43,471 nucleotides of DNA, from contig MLAK01000781.1 in NCBI GenBank assembly GCA_001839685.1, positions 1 to 43,471 of the forward strand, read 5' to 3'. Origin of the DNA: Tritrichomonas foetus. Lineage: Eukaryota > Parabasalia > Tritrichomonadida > Tritrichomonadidae. Positions 31,801-39,184 of this stretch are shown one piece after another. Each line of letters begins with the position of its first letter. Position 1 is the first letter of the stretch. Below the pieces are notes generated by a model, which saw only the letters and a list, made by a program, of their open reading frames with translations, was not told the DNA's origin and searched no databases. Made by a program: the position numbers and the translations under genes.

Positions 31801-34800
31801 GGAACTTAACTGGTCTTACAACCAATTTTTCACCTTCTGCATTGGAAACACCAACAATGCAAGGAACGTGGTTTTCCATTCCAAATTCAACTTCATTAAT
31901 TCCATCAAACATTCGTGGAAGAAATGGCAAAACCGCATTAGGATCTTTCGATTGAGAAATCAATTCCATTAATTCACCATCAGATAAAAAGTATAAACGT
32001 GGATAGGCCATTCTTTTTGTTTCAAGGAATTTTTCAACATTCTTTTTGACTTTTTCTAGAATTTCATTTGCGTTATCAAGATCAGCAAGAATTGGACTCA
32101 ATGAACAAATTGCATAAGCTGTCGGATCATCATTAATCTTATTTGATATATTTCTCCATATTTTGTCAACAGAACCCATTTCTTTAACATCATCTGAAAG
32201 CATTCTTGCAATATCAGTATTTGAAAGGATTCCAACTAAAAAAGCCCAATTCGTTTGGCATTTCCAAAGTGATTCTAAACAATGACTGAAATGTCTTAAA
32301 GATTTCATCCAATCATCTGATTCTTTTCTTAATTGAGATACATAATGTGATGACCTTACTGAAGATATTATTGTCATAGCATTTTCAATTACCATAAATA
32401 TTTCTTCAATTCCACTGAGAATGAATGTATTTTTTTGTCCTTTGAATGAATTAACAGTAAATTGAAGTCCTTCAACATCAGTTTTGACTTTCTCAAGCAT
32501 ATCATTCAATGTTTGTTCATTTGTAGCTTGTGTTGAAATGAGATGAATTTGATCAACATAGTTAAATGCATGTAAATCGAAAAGTTTTTTGAATGTGAAA
32601 TCTTCTGTATCGAAAATTTTTGCACCAAGAAGAATTTCAATTTGATCTTTGTGAGTTTGTTGCAATGCTGGATTTTTAAGATCTTCGACAATTGGCAAAA
32701 GATTGGCGAAATCTGTAATTGTCTCGCAAAGATCATCAGCAGCCTCATTATCAGGCAGTCCTTTTGATGCAGTAATTGCATTTTCTTTAAATGTCCTAAT
32801 TTGATCAGTCATTGTATTTGGATCAATTGTGTTAAAGTTCACCGAAAACCATTTTACAGTTGCAGCTTCCCAAAGCATTTTGGTTTCCCACATTAATTGT
32901 TTCATTTGAACATCTTTAACAAGTTCATTAACATCTTCAAATTTCGTTTTAGCCAACATCATTGTGGATTGATAGTTATTATAATCAGATGCTAAATCTC
33001 TAAGCTCATCGGTCTTTCCAATTAAAATTACGAGAATATTTGCTGCTTCTTGCACCGATGTTTTAATTGCTGATAATTTGGGATTTACTGACATTTCTAA
33101 AACGACTTTAACATTTTCATGAAGAGTAGCAATGCTTGATTCAAGCATTTTTGTAAATCGTGGCATAAGCATACCTGTTTGGTTTGGTGCTTCTTGAAGA
33201 GCTTTCTTAACTTCTTCATGAATTGGAAGTAAAGAAGTATATTCATACATTTCTTCAGTAGAGACGAAAATATCTTGATCATTCGATAAACTATAAAAAT
33301 CACGAATTACATCACACTCAGATTGTAGTTCTTTGGCTGCTGTTGTATATTTATCACAAGCAAGGATATATTTCACGAATGACGAAACATCTTCTTTTCT
33401 TTCATGCAATTCTGCGTGAGCTTTATGAATATTAATAGAATATTTATCAAGGAATCTATGTGTAACTGTTGGAATTTGTTGACGAATTTGATTGAGACAA
33501 ATTTTAGGTGAACGCACAAATTTTTGCTTCAGAGCAGCCATAAAACAACAAAATATGCCAACATCACTTTTTTCAGTAATAGTTCTAAGAAACGCTTCTT
33601 GTTCATTCAGTTCAGCTATTCTCATTCTTACATCACGTGCAGTAATATTCGGATCATCAAGAAAAGAAATATCAAATTTTTCATTCGCTTCATAAATTTC
33701 AATAGCTTTATTAAATGCTGTTGAGAAAAATTTCAAAAGTTTGAATGCTGCTAAAGTAATATCATTTTGTTTTTTCATTGTTTCTTTATAAATAATATCA
33801 TTGAAAATGATTTGACCAAGATCAGGGGATGACATCTTATCAACGCGAAATTGATCAATTGATGAATCTCCTGAAATATATGGTCTAAATAATGGATCTG
33901 CAATAAGTCTTGGTACTTTAAATAGTATATCAATATAATCATTTCGAATTATATCTATTCTTCTTATTACTTCATCTGCAGTAGGCTGCCAAACCAATTT
34001 ATTTTCATATGAAACATCAACTCTAAAAATTGGGGAATCAAAAACATCTGAAGTTTTCGCTAAAATTAATGCATACATACGACTATATTCAATTGGAATC
34101 ATTAAATCTTGTATTGGTTTTTTTGCTGTATATTTATATTTAGAAATTCCTCTGTTATGAAGAGATTGAAGAACACCAAAAAACTCCAATAAAGATACAA
34201 AACAGATATTTCTCAGAGCGCTAATAACTACATAATCGACTAATCTAATAAATCTTACTAATTTTGAACATACTGCACGATAAGCTGCTTTTTGTGTAAA
34301 TTGAAGAGATGATGGTCCATTTTCAAAAAAGTTTTGTCCAGTATGCTGTGATTTATAATGTGCTATTAATAATTCTAAAGGTGATGCTGAAGCTACATGA
34401 TCGCGTTCAGGTGAATTTAGACTTTCAATTGTTTTTTCACACGCATCTTGAACAATTTTTTCCATTTTTAAAAAGAATTCTTCAAATGACTGTGCAACTT
34501 TATCTCGATGCTTTGAATTTTCTTCAGTAAATTGTTCTAAAGTATATAATCCATCTGGTTTTACTGAAAACAATTTTAGTTGATTTAATTGGTGAAGTTC
34601 ACGCTGAATTTGAATAAATGCAGGACGCATGATTTTATGTGCATAAAATAAATCTGCTGTTAATGATGTTCTGGCTGTTGACATTTTTTCTCTGTTTACG
34701 TGGGATTTCCACATTCTAAAAAGCCTCCATTGTCGTTGATACTTGAAAAATGGAATTTTCATAATTCGTGAAAATAAATTCAATGATGCAAGCCATTCAT

Positions 34801-35284
34801 CTAAAGGAATAAAATCAACAGCAGATCCTTTAACATGAGTGAGGCCTTTGAGTGATAAATTCCAAAATTCTTCGCGTGATGCTTCCGACGAAGGAATGAT
34901 AACGAGGCGTGTTGGATGGTCTGCATCTTCTATAATATTTGACGGATATAAATATACAAATTCAGAAGTAAGATTCCGTTTTTTGACATAATCAATAAAT
35001 TCGAATGGATCTTTTATCGATTCAATATTTTTTTCTGGAGATATTTCTGTATTTTGTTTAGCTGTATTGTTAATTTCATTTTGTGTTGAGGCGAGTGGTG
35101 GAAGTTTCTTTTTTTTGTCAGCAGACGATGCAATTGGACGAGCATTTGTTCGTGTTAAAGGTCTTTTTAGGCCTAATGTTCCACTAATCGTTAGGGGATG
35201 ACTATGTATTTGTTGTCGAGGAACTAATCTGCTTCGAAGCTCTCTCGTTCGGTTCGCCTGAGAGTTAGCTTGATCAGCAGACAT
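22889..35284 (-). CDS. Dynein heavy chain, axonemal type, with atypical AAA1 and AAA3
   Basis: 4131 aa, a full-length motor subunit. Order seen: tail; linker; AAA1 entry YGYEYLACNQRIVITP; AAA1 P-loop GSFASGKT (from Gly1357); AAA2 P-loop GDTCVGKS (Gly1636) with Walker B WIIFDGNVDPSWIE; AAA3 site GNIGSGRR (from Gly1981); AAA4 P-loop GEPGTGKK (Gly2330); stalk coiled coils around a microtubule-binding domain (about 2570-2880); AAA5; AAA6 with GEWLIIQNCHLSEAM near 3595; and the C-terminal domain (ISYACPLYRL). Known: AAA1 hydrolysis drives stepping. Odd: the AAA1 Walker B CFDEFN is LFNNFY here (Asn1409-Asn1410), AAA3 has Arg1987 for the P-loop Lys, and a Glu/Gln/Asn repeat insert lies at about 3230-3360 after AAA5. 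Start ATG 35284. Which arm it belongs to is unknown. Confidence 0.95.
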   Translation of the reverse strand: MSADQANSQANRTRELRSRLVPRQQIHSHPLTISGTLGLKRPLTRTNARPIASSADKKKKLPPLASTQNEINNTAKQNTEISPEKNIESIKDPFEFIDYVKKRNLTSEFVYLYPSNIIEDADHPTRLVIIPSSEASREEFWNLSLKGLTHVKGSAVDFIPLDEWLASLNLFSRIMKIPFFKYQRQWRLFRMWKSHVNREKMSTARTSLTADLFYAHKIMRPAFIQIQRELHQLNQLKLFSVKPDGLYTLEQFTEENSKHRDKVAQSFEEFFLKMEKIVQDACEKTIESLNSPERDHVASASPLELLIAHYKSQHTGQNFFENGPSSLQFTQKAAYRAVCSKLVRFIRLVDYVVISALRNICFVSLLEFFGVLQSLHNRGISKYKYTAKKPIQDLMIPIEYSRMYALILAKTSDVFDSPIFRVDVSYENKLVWQPTADEVIRRIDIIRNDYIDILFKVPRLIADPLFRPYISGDSSIDQFRVDKMSSPDLGQIIFNDIIYKETMKKQNDITLAAFKLLKFFSTAFNKAIEIYEANEKFDISFLDDPNITARDVRMRIAELNEQEAFLRTITEKSDVGIFCCFMAALKQKFVRSPKICLNQIRQQIPTVTHRFLDKYSINIHKAHAELHERKEDVSSFVKYILACDKYTTAAKELQSECDVIRDFYSLSNDQDIFVSTEEMYEYTSLLPIHEEVKKALQEAPNQTGMLMPRFTKMLESSIATLHENVKVVLEMSVNPKLSAIKTSVQEAANILVILIGKTDELRDLASDYNNYQSTMMLAKTKFEDVNELVKDVQMKQLMWETKMLWEAATVKWFSVNFNTIDPNTMTDQIRTFKENAITASKGLPDNEAADDLCETITDFANLLPIVEDLKNPALQQTHKDQIEILLGAKIFDTEDFTFKKLFDLHAFNYVDQIHLISTQATNEQTLNDMLEKVKTDVEGLQFTVNSFKGQKNTFILSGIEEIFMVIENAMTIISSVRSSHYVSQLRKESDDWMKSLRHFSHCLESLWKCQTNWAFLVGILSNTDIARMLSDDVKEMGSVDKIWRNISNKINDDPTAYAICSLSPILADLDNANEILEKVKKNVEKFLETKRMAYPRLYFLSDGELMELISQSKDPNAVLPFLPRMFDGINEVEFGMENHVPCIVGVSNAEGEKLVVRPVKFRSNIETWLASIEEIVQRALRNDMKTACGTYKEMVLEDWVTTTNSQITYAILQIDFNERVKYSFSSVDPPHGLTILLNEIELNISTLSKVAHLELSFIDRTKIQSLISIYMLQRDILNKLMTTQTFSPQQLHWFVQLRYSWDDANKDIIIEHGFAKFAYGYEYLACNQRIVITPTTSPLFLSLTNSLHVKCGVSCFGSFASGKTETIKELSRAMAIYCIVYNCSETVKVRQLSAILRGVVQSGTWILFNNFYSVQPEVLSIIGEDFHSLRQACLANQKKFEMDGYEIVLNQQCGIFMTSTPELFEKIPDTTKAYFRPIAMTSVDTAIVIEVSLISQGFERAHNLSIKIVSLINALRDNFVQQKYYSFGMNTIKSILSLTISMMRPDYENPEEQIIVTAIRNVCLKSLDKIDVPSFIQILSNYFPGVEVEDASDPAFVSAVTRSCRELGLITTPYVIEKAAQLHESLGMYMGVIIVGDTCVGKSSLIRLLEHTYCQLSEVSDQYFPIDKSIICPKAMTISDLWGYYNIDTNEWNDGVVAQTFYATQQQAEHREQWIIFDGNVDPSWIEKMHSALDDTRTLSFDNLRRIKLNSQHHILFETTDLSLASPSTISRCGIINVDSSALPWNNFMKAKIEQLITPLFKDYPNLISKFNELIEISISSTLDFLKENMNQVMNISTIGLIQSFLDIFIIMCSSREFQSCYSAIAMSAIFVYSFIWGFGGFLNNTNRVNFDSFARDTFASSMTLPGRGTIFDWSVNLETGQWKHWNESVPSFLLTADDEFEIDPKNIKFYKVVVPTLETVRLSYLIKLLLKSSKNVIIRGNIGSGRRLLVRNILKDLAESDEIMSQTLQFSATTDIKRLKKMFNAVFEVKIKNHVLQPFGGKPSVLYIQDINKPTPDQSNSSVSIEIMRQLVSLKGYRPVPTMQWLDVKNITLLGVALPDGGGASSIPSRLSRHALNIDLPTPDSSTIFTIVHSIWQLFFRTYDENIKGIISKLATITIQIFENFQQSFPATRDCPLYRVSLHDVMRLTEGLLSARTETITTTQQLERLWIHETFRTFNDRLPTETEKKKFEEILSTAVKKKLGTDVVASNALNSYFAAFKEHDAGEKHYTEYREILDVVDALNEIASDYVYSRKGQSEKISIFETYAKHVTRVTRVLQKRRGHLLLIGEPGTGKKSVARFAGYVAECEVIELDSVFSFRDDLKQVIFRCGINAKEIAIVISVHMLKNPDFADDVNCIVNSHDYASFFSTEDLDKICNDLVSFAKSSGENESHENLLRLFYERAANHLHLIVCLHPDPTIINRFLSMYPSFLANSYVDYFEEWQESAFIQFAQEKYYLDGKAEDDGFAEKFSQLSYHVYQEVSKVANRMDEELCISYKMIPATFMSFVTFFKQHFDLQKAKHREKMVKIFIGLEKLKKIEALGSEIEKQLQSNEAILKERTKHLNQLEEAIKQKQSDSNTLSDAIETDKENTEKQMSENDSLVRDHEKAFAEVTPALQKAISTMKSLQRTDINEVKGLVEPPLPVKVVMEIMCMLLNVEANWKSAVMILSDPLFLTKIVGMYNENNHIQPVVLKKITDIITNDINFEKASSGDFSVAAKTFCLWEKALINYENVYQQFEPKKNQLQQYSSSVEMAKNKLRANQDKMKTIEDFLDSLKIEKEQAEREVQNYTEIVNEAKSRLNHFQILTERLQEEKDIWTLEMQRLKDSTKYILGDSFLNSVYFIYLGPFPPSYRSEIIKEVKEQCTKSKIIITPNYSFINSMTDQHTIDKWVQCGMSDDPSSIENAILIIESTKAPYIIDPFSFVSKWLRKVEQIDHQLVVMKPNAPNLLRTIEQHVRTGASVLIEDCSETIDLSFDSLLSKKTFIQEGKKLIKIGDRNIEIDDKFKLYLSTKQSNPKLIPDFYTKATVVYFVPTKEVIEKSELNTVFNAEFPEIDKLRCDLTSKLVSDNRQLAANESRIIDLLRTSENVILDDKALIDTFKKTTDKIKNLKNNIKKSTKMINKIVVRRDFMIPITKRMGLLFDISNKLNRICYIYSYSFELFRNLAKRAITSCARDESLNVYQMIDFEKKKKEQPKENAPENQHQEKNQNQEENQNQEENQNQEENQNQEENQNQEENQNQEESERQNPEEEKNETTDEIKNIENQEESHEKTGNINQNENNVEKKDEESKQQKNENERKAEEEEENDEPETLSPELEKRISELKDAVTFRLFSIICDSIQRRHRLLFAFLVTCAILADEEKLPIEQYRIFVFGTESIESPFENPLPDFISDDSWNELHSISRVISSIRTLPSKIISEVEAFRDFIKSPEVEPPNQFFGGLSDFEFLMVIKIISPTCLSHYVLRFVSKYLGKEYVQVNPFSLESTYELTKIRTPLLFLLKNNSNPRFYIEGLAADHNMSTKLVSISFGQNININVDHVVQSSVARGEWLIIQNCHLSEAMCKELEIAVSKISKNTAHPDFRLFLTTDSSNTIPISLVRKSVKKSLENPFSIKSSMVSLISSLPEDIFDKGPATHIVFQVAFLHSLLNVRNKYGSLGFHYQYHFSILSFQMFVSAVISSLSHDFDFQTYKWALSNVTYSTGIFDIWDKRSFVAFSDILINEMMLQNNVDMFGNGQYFTPDGESKEALEKTLEKYPDEDSPEIFGLAPKCSLLLIQNRSMNFTNNLKMLIRKHQKIPTIDDFMMIVHNYMAKIPQLDDISTSDGVSASLFSDSLTTILNNEASFYQKLINIISETLRLCELTLRMQIMITREINLVLESIMQNRVPPKWNIIPSPRSLTSWLQDLYKKIEFFNNWIRRGRPPYFHLPAFSNPKAFLYAIKQRYAKSNNIEIETLEFTYTFEDKEPQETNEDGIVIGGLLCSEMEWDRNSKRFVKAKENSINPCPFIRLKFCQHAIASETCEEENSSNKETSINYPSNNGGISYACPLYRLLSDTQRIPSSINIVTTFELPMTGNDQTWITHGATLILTLDK
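25431..25556 (-). repeat. Seven 18-bp tandem units in the dynein gene
   Basis: Plus-strand unit TCTTCTTGATTTTGATTT, six perfect copies then one degenerate copy. On the coding strand it gives the hexapeptide ENQNQE in tandem. It keeps the frame and expands an acidic linker near AAA5. Confidence 0.9.
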
Positions 35285-35540
35285 TTTATAAACGATTATA
35301 TTTCAATTAAAAATAATCGTGATTCATTGAACTTTTCAGTATATAAAAATTTCAAAATGTCACTTTACTCTATTAAATCATTCTAATAATTCAAAGATCA
35401 TTTAAACATTGAAATATATTGACCAAATAAAAGCACAAATATCTGTTTTTGAATTCATTAGGATCTCAAGTATAGTTTTTGATTGAAACAGACATAGTCA
35501 ATCATTTTTTTGATGCATCAAACTTCTTACTTTTATCCAA
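35285..35540. promoter_or_regulatory. Divergent promoter region, dynein / RRM gene
   Basis: 256 bases separate two divergently transcribed ATGs. On the RRM side TCATT at 35502-35506 fits TCA(+1)YW, with the +1 A 37 bases before the ATG. No clear initiator was found close to the dynein ATG. Confidence 0.45.
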
Positions 35541-36398
35541 ATGAATTCAATAACTAATGTATTCATCAACTTTCTTCCGCGTGAATTTACGAAAGAGAAT
35601 TTAGAGCATTTATGTTGTCCTTATGGACAAATTGTTAGTGCCAAAGTAATGATTGATCTTGTGACTGGAGAATCAAAAGGATTCGGTTTTGTTCGATTTT
35701 CAAACAATGGATCTGCAATCAGATGTGTTCAGAATATTGACGGAATGAAAATCGGAAGAAAAAGATTAATGGCCAAATTATCTCATTCAGTCGAAAATAT
35801 AGGAACTCCCACGAATTCATTATATGTTAAAAGCCTTCCGAAGTCTTTTAATCAAAAAGATATTTGGGAAATTTTTCATGTTTATGGAAAAATCATTGGA
35901 ATTGCAATTGAGACTAGTGAAAAAAATGGAATGCCTAGAGGAGCAGCATATATAACATACTCAACTATTCAAGAAGCCACTTCAGCATTGCACGAGATGA
36001 ACAACGTAATATTGGAAAAAGATTGCTGGCCACTTTTTATTCGCTATACTGACAAGCAAGTTTGTGATGATACAGAAATTCTATATGGAATCAAAATCAA
36101 GAAACCTAAGAGTAAACAGAACGAGAATTTCTCACAAAAAGATAATTTAGATAATCATGATCCAAATAATTCCTGTGTCTCTCATCCACATCCTCCTCCT
36201 CCTTCATTGCTACAACAACAGTATCAACGAGAACAGAAACCACTGAGTTCTGAAATGATATATACATCTCCAAATTCACAATCGTCATCTTATTCATCTT
36301 TGAAAATCTATGACGATGATATGGAAATAGTTAAAAGTGATGAATATTTATATCGACAACTCCTTGAAGAAGTTTCAAACGATGATGATAGTGATTAG
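35541..36398 (+). CDS. Two-RRM RNA-binding protein
   Basis: 285 aa. Two RNA recognition motifs: RRM1 at about 6-80 with RNP2 VFINFLP and RNP1 KGFGFVRF; RRM2 at about 93-175 with RNP2 LYVKSLP and a weaker RNP1, RGAAYITY. The tail is low-complexity (HPHPPPPSLLQQQ) and ends in an acidic DDDDSD run. The tandem RRMs with short linker resemble ELAV/CELF- or poly(A)-binding-type proteins, but no specific orthologue is clear. It probably acts in mRNA processing, stability or translation. The second RNP1 lacks the central Gly-Phe-Gly aromatics, so RRM2 may bind RNA weakly or bind protein. Start ATG 35541; an initiator-like TCATT is 37 bases upstream. Confidence 0.9.
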   Translation: MNSITNVFINFLPREFTKENLEHLCCPYGQIVSAKVMIDLVTGESKGFGFVRFSNNGSAIRCVQNIDGMKIGRKRLMAKLSHSVENIGTPTNSLYVKSLPKSFNQKDIWEIFHVYGKIIGIAIETSEKNGMPRGAAYITYSTIQEATSALHEMNNVILEKDCWPLFIRYTDKQVCDDTEILYGIKIKKPKSKQNENFSQKDNLDNHDPNNSCVSHPHPPPPSLLQQQYQREQKPLSSEMIYTSPNSQSSSYSSLKIYDDDMEIVKSDEYLYRQLLEEVSNDDDSD

Positions 36399-36502
36399 TA
36401 AAGATATAACTCATATATAAACACTTCATAAATTGATGAATTCTGAATAGCTGACCATATATTGATTGAAATATTTTCAATTCTTTTCTGAGAATTTCTG
36501 AA

Positions 36503-36543
36503 GATGGCAAACATATTCAATACTTACATGAATGTTTGCCATC
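36503..36543 (+). repeat. Perfect 12-bp inverted repeat upstream of the M60 gene
   Basis: GATGGCAAACAT and its reverse complement ATGTTTGCCATC enclose a 17-base loop. It lies 50 bases before the preferred ATG (36594) of the peptidase gene and contains the more upstream in-frame ATG (36504). It may be a factor-binding site or an RNA hairpin. Confidence 0.75.
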
Positions 36544-36573
36544 AAATTTTTGAATATATTCTCAATTATAACT

Positions 36574-36578
36574 TCATT
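36574..36578 (+). promoter_or_regulatory. Initiator-like TCATT before the M60 gene
   Basis: TCATT with the +1 A at 36576 lies 18 bases before ATG 36594. It supports that ATG over the upstream one at 36504, which has no such motif close by. Confidence 0.45.
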
Positions 36579-36593
36579 TTGTTTTTCGATATA

Positions 36594-38972
36594 ATGGAAC
36601 TAAATTGGGTCTCTGGAAGCGTAACAGAAGCTTGGGGAAATAGAACTTGGGACATTACGCCCCATGTGAAAGTTCAAGGAAAGTATAGTGTTCATTTTCA
36701 ATATACAAAAGGATATCATCAACTCGAAATCAAATCAGTACAAATACTCTGTGATGACAGGAAAGTATCTGAGGATAACCATTTTGGTGTTACTGGTTGT
36801 AATGATAGAAATAATACATATTTTATAACAATAGAATCAGAATTAACTACAACTATTTTATTAAGTGCAATGGTGAGAAGTGATGGTGGATGCGATTCTA
36901 ATGGTATTATTTCAATTAAATTAATTGAACCATCTTTTCCAAAAAATATAAACTGTTACAAAGCTTTGGCATCATTAGCATTACCACAATTATTGAAAAA
37001 TGTCACCGACGTTGACATAAATGAATGCATAGCAGGAACCATACTATGCAAGAATGACAGATCTTTCCCTGTTATTTGTGATTCTAATGGAAGATCACTT
37101 GTATGTGCATGTCTTGCTGGAAAAGGGAAAATTGTTGCTTTTGGACATCCATGTTTTCTTAATGATCTGAATATCATCAATAAAAATAAAAACTTGATAC
37201 AAAATGCAATCCAATGGACGTCGAATAATAATAATCGTATTGGCTTTTATAATTATCAAATTGAAGAAATATTTCAAGGAACTCGAATGACAGACTCAGA
37301 AAACTTCTCAAATTTCGATACAATCTGTTTTTGTGATTCTGATATTCCATTGAACAAAATTGATGATCTACGAAAATACGTTTTCAATGGGGGTGGAATT
37401 GTTACAACATGTATTGGATGGGGATGGTCTCAATTACACCCAAACAAATCAATAAAGAATGATAATCCATTTAATAAGTTTTTCCCAGAATTTGGTCTTG
37501 TTAATTCACGTGATTGTTCTTGGAAGCCATATAAAATATTATCCCATGACTCAAATTTCCACTTTTTGCAAACATTTTCAGGATTCTCTTCTGATAGAGT
37601 AGCACAAGGAGATTATGATCCATACTTATTGAAATGCTATTTATCTAATACACCGAATGAGTTTGATTATTATTCAAGTTTGCTCAATTCAAGATGCTAT
37701 GCTAATGCTTCATTGGATGATAAGTACTGTCTCTCTATGATTTCCGCTAAAATGGAAAATTGTGAATATTTGCATGCTCAGAATGATATCGCCAAAATAT
37801 ATCCTGGATTACCAGAAAAAAATAATTTTATTTCTCAAAAAGTTGTAATTTCCCCAACTAATGTAACTGATCAATGGCATTCAACAGGTCTTTTTGCAGT
37901 TGCTGGAGAGCCTTTTACAATTCATTTTCATTCGCATAAGATAAACTATAATTTTTCTGATGTTGTTATTCGTGTTGGTACAACAACATGTGATATTTCT
38001 AATCACAAAGAATGGAGCAGGGCACCAAATGTTTCAGCAGAGTATCCATTAAGATCATCTTGTGATGCATTTATGCATCCATATGGAGGACTTATTTATA
38101 TTATTTTGAAAAAACCTTTTCAAAATCCAGTAAAATTTACATTTTCACATGTAATTGAAGCAATATGTTATTCCGAAGATAGCCAAAATAGTTGGAATGA
38201 TGAAAAAAATACCAAATTTGCACCAATGGCAGAAATAATAGGTAAAAATGTGATTTTTACTGTAACGCGTGAATTCGCTTTAAAAATTAAAGATATTAAA
38301 GCATTCATAGAAGGTTGGGATAAAATTGTTCAACTTGAAGATGATTTAGCCTGCACGCACAGAGAAAGGCCTGAAAGGATATGCTGCGATTGTCAACTGT
38401 GTGCTGGATATATGCATTCAGGATATCCAATTATGGTTCCTATTTCAGCTTTAGTTGATATTGATGAAGTTGCTAGAGATGGTTCCTGGGGCTTTTTCCA
38501 TGAAATTGGGCATAATCATCAAAGTCATGACTGGACATATGAAAGTGCAGGTGAAGTTACTGTGAATATTTTCTCTTTATACGTCTCAAAACAATTTGCG
38601 AAAAAAGATATTCGAACAGTTTGGGGGATGGGTGATTTAGATGATAAAATAGCAAATTTTGTACAAAATGGAAAATTATTTTCTGATTTAAAGAATGATT
38701 TTGTTCTTCATTTAGGAATCTATCAAAGGATTGCCCTAGAATTTGGATTTGAAGTGTTCACAAGATTCTTCATGTCATTCATGGAAAACGATAGCGTTCA
38801 TCCAACAAATGACGAAGAAAAAATTGATCAATGGGCAATTAGAATGTCGAAAATTAATAATTGCGACATGGGAAAAGTTTTCCAAACTTGGTCATTTCCA
38901 ATTAGTAGTGAAGCATTACATTTTTGCTCGCAATTCAAAAAGGCACCTCAATCTCTCACAACAGGGTTTTAA
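36594..38972 (+). CDS. M60-family (enhancin-like) zinc metallopeptidase
   Basis: 792 aa from ATG 36594 (MELNWVSGSV). Predicted gluzincin. Known: M60-like proteases of host-associated eukaryotes and bacteria cut mucin-type glycoproteins. Seen: an N-terminal beta-rich carbohydrate-binding-like domain (about 1-115); a middle region with a ThuA/GATase-like look (GKIVAFGHPCF, GGGIVTTCIGWGW); the accessory M60 segment (GLFAVAGEPFTIHFHS); and the catalytic HEIGH at 636-640 followed by NHQSHDW and the Glu ligand in AGEVTVN (Glu654). No signal peptide or membrane segment is evident, whether from 36594 or from the upstream ATG 36504, so the export route is unclear. Cys-rich spots (CTHRERPERICCDCQLC) may be disulfide-bonded. 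The cleavage target is inference. Confidence 0.9.
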   Translation: MELNWVSGSVTEAWGNRTWDITPHVKVQGKYSVHFQYTKGYHQLEIKSVQILCDDRKVSEDNHFGVTGCNDRNNTYFITIESELTTTILLSAMVRSDGGCDSNGIISIKLIEPSFPKNINCYKALASLALPQLLKNVTDVDINECIAGTILCKNDRSFPVICDSNGRSLVCACLAGKGKIVAFGHPCFLNDLNIINKNKNLIQNAIQWTSNNNNRIGFYNYQIEEIFQGTRMTDSENFSNFDTICFCDSDIPLNKIDDLRKYVFNGGGIVTTCIGWGWSQLHPNKSIKNDNPFNKFFPEFGLVNSRDCSWKPYKILSHDSNFHFLQTFSGFSSDRVAQGDYDPYLLKCYLSNTPNEFDYYSSLLNSRCYANASLDDKYCLSMISAKMENCEYLHAQNDIAKIYPGLPEKNNFISQKVVISPTNVTDQWHSTGLFAVAGEPFTIHFHSHKINYNFSDVVIRVGTTTCDISNHKEWSRAPNVSAEYPLRSSCDAFMHPYGGLIYIILKKPFQNPVKFTFSHVIEAICYSEDSQNSWNDEKNTKFAPMAEIIGKNVIFTVTREFALKIKDIKAFIEGWDKIVQLEDDLACTHRERPERICCDCQLCAGYMHSGYPIMVPISALVDIDEVARDGSWGFFHEIGHNHQSHDWTYESAGEVTVNIFSLYVSKQFAKKDIRTVWGMGDLDDKIANFVQNGKLFSDLKNDFVLHLGIYQRIALEFGFEVFTRFFMSFMENDSVHPTNDEEKIDQWAIRMSKINNCDMGKVFQTWSFPISSEALHFCSQFKKAPQSLTTGF

Positions 38973-39184
38973 AATATGGTTTTGATCTTATTTTAATCTT
39001 TTATTCTGATTTTACAATAAACTTATACTTTTTCAATCTAATCAATTCTCTTCACTTTTTTTGTTTTTTTTGTTTTTCTAATTGGTCATGTGCTATCAAA
39101 TTTTTGAATATCATTATTGAAAAAGCTCAAATAAGCATAATTCAATTAACGACAAAAAAACTAAACAAAATTATTCCTCAAATC

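Noticed and set aside
38924..39184. N-terminal extension of the helical-repeat protein into the M60 gene
   Set aside because: The extension translates overlapping M60 coding DNA and Phe-rich intergenic DNA; the solenoid begins after ATG 39185.
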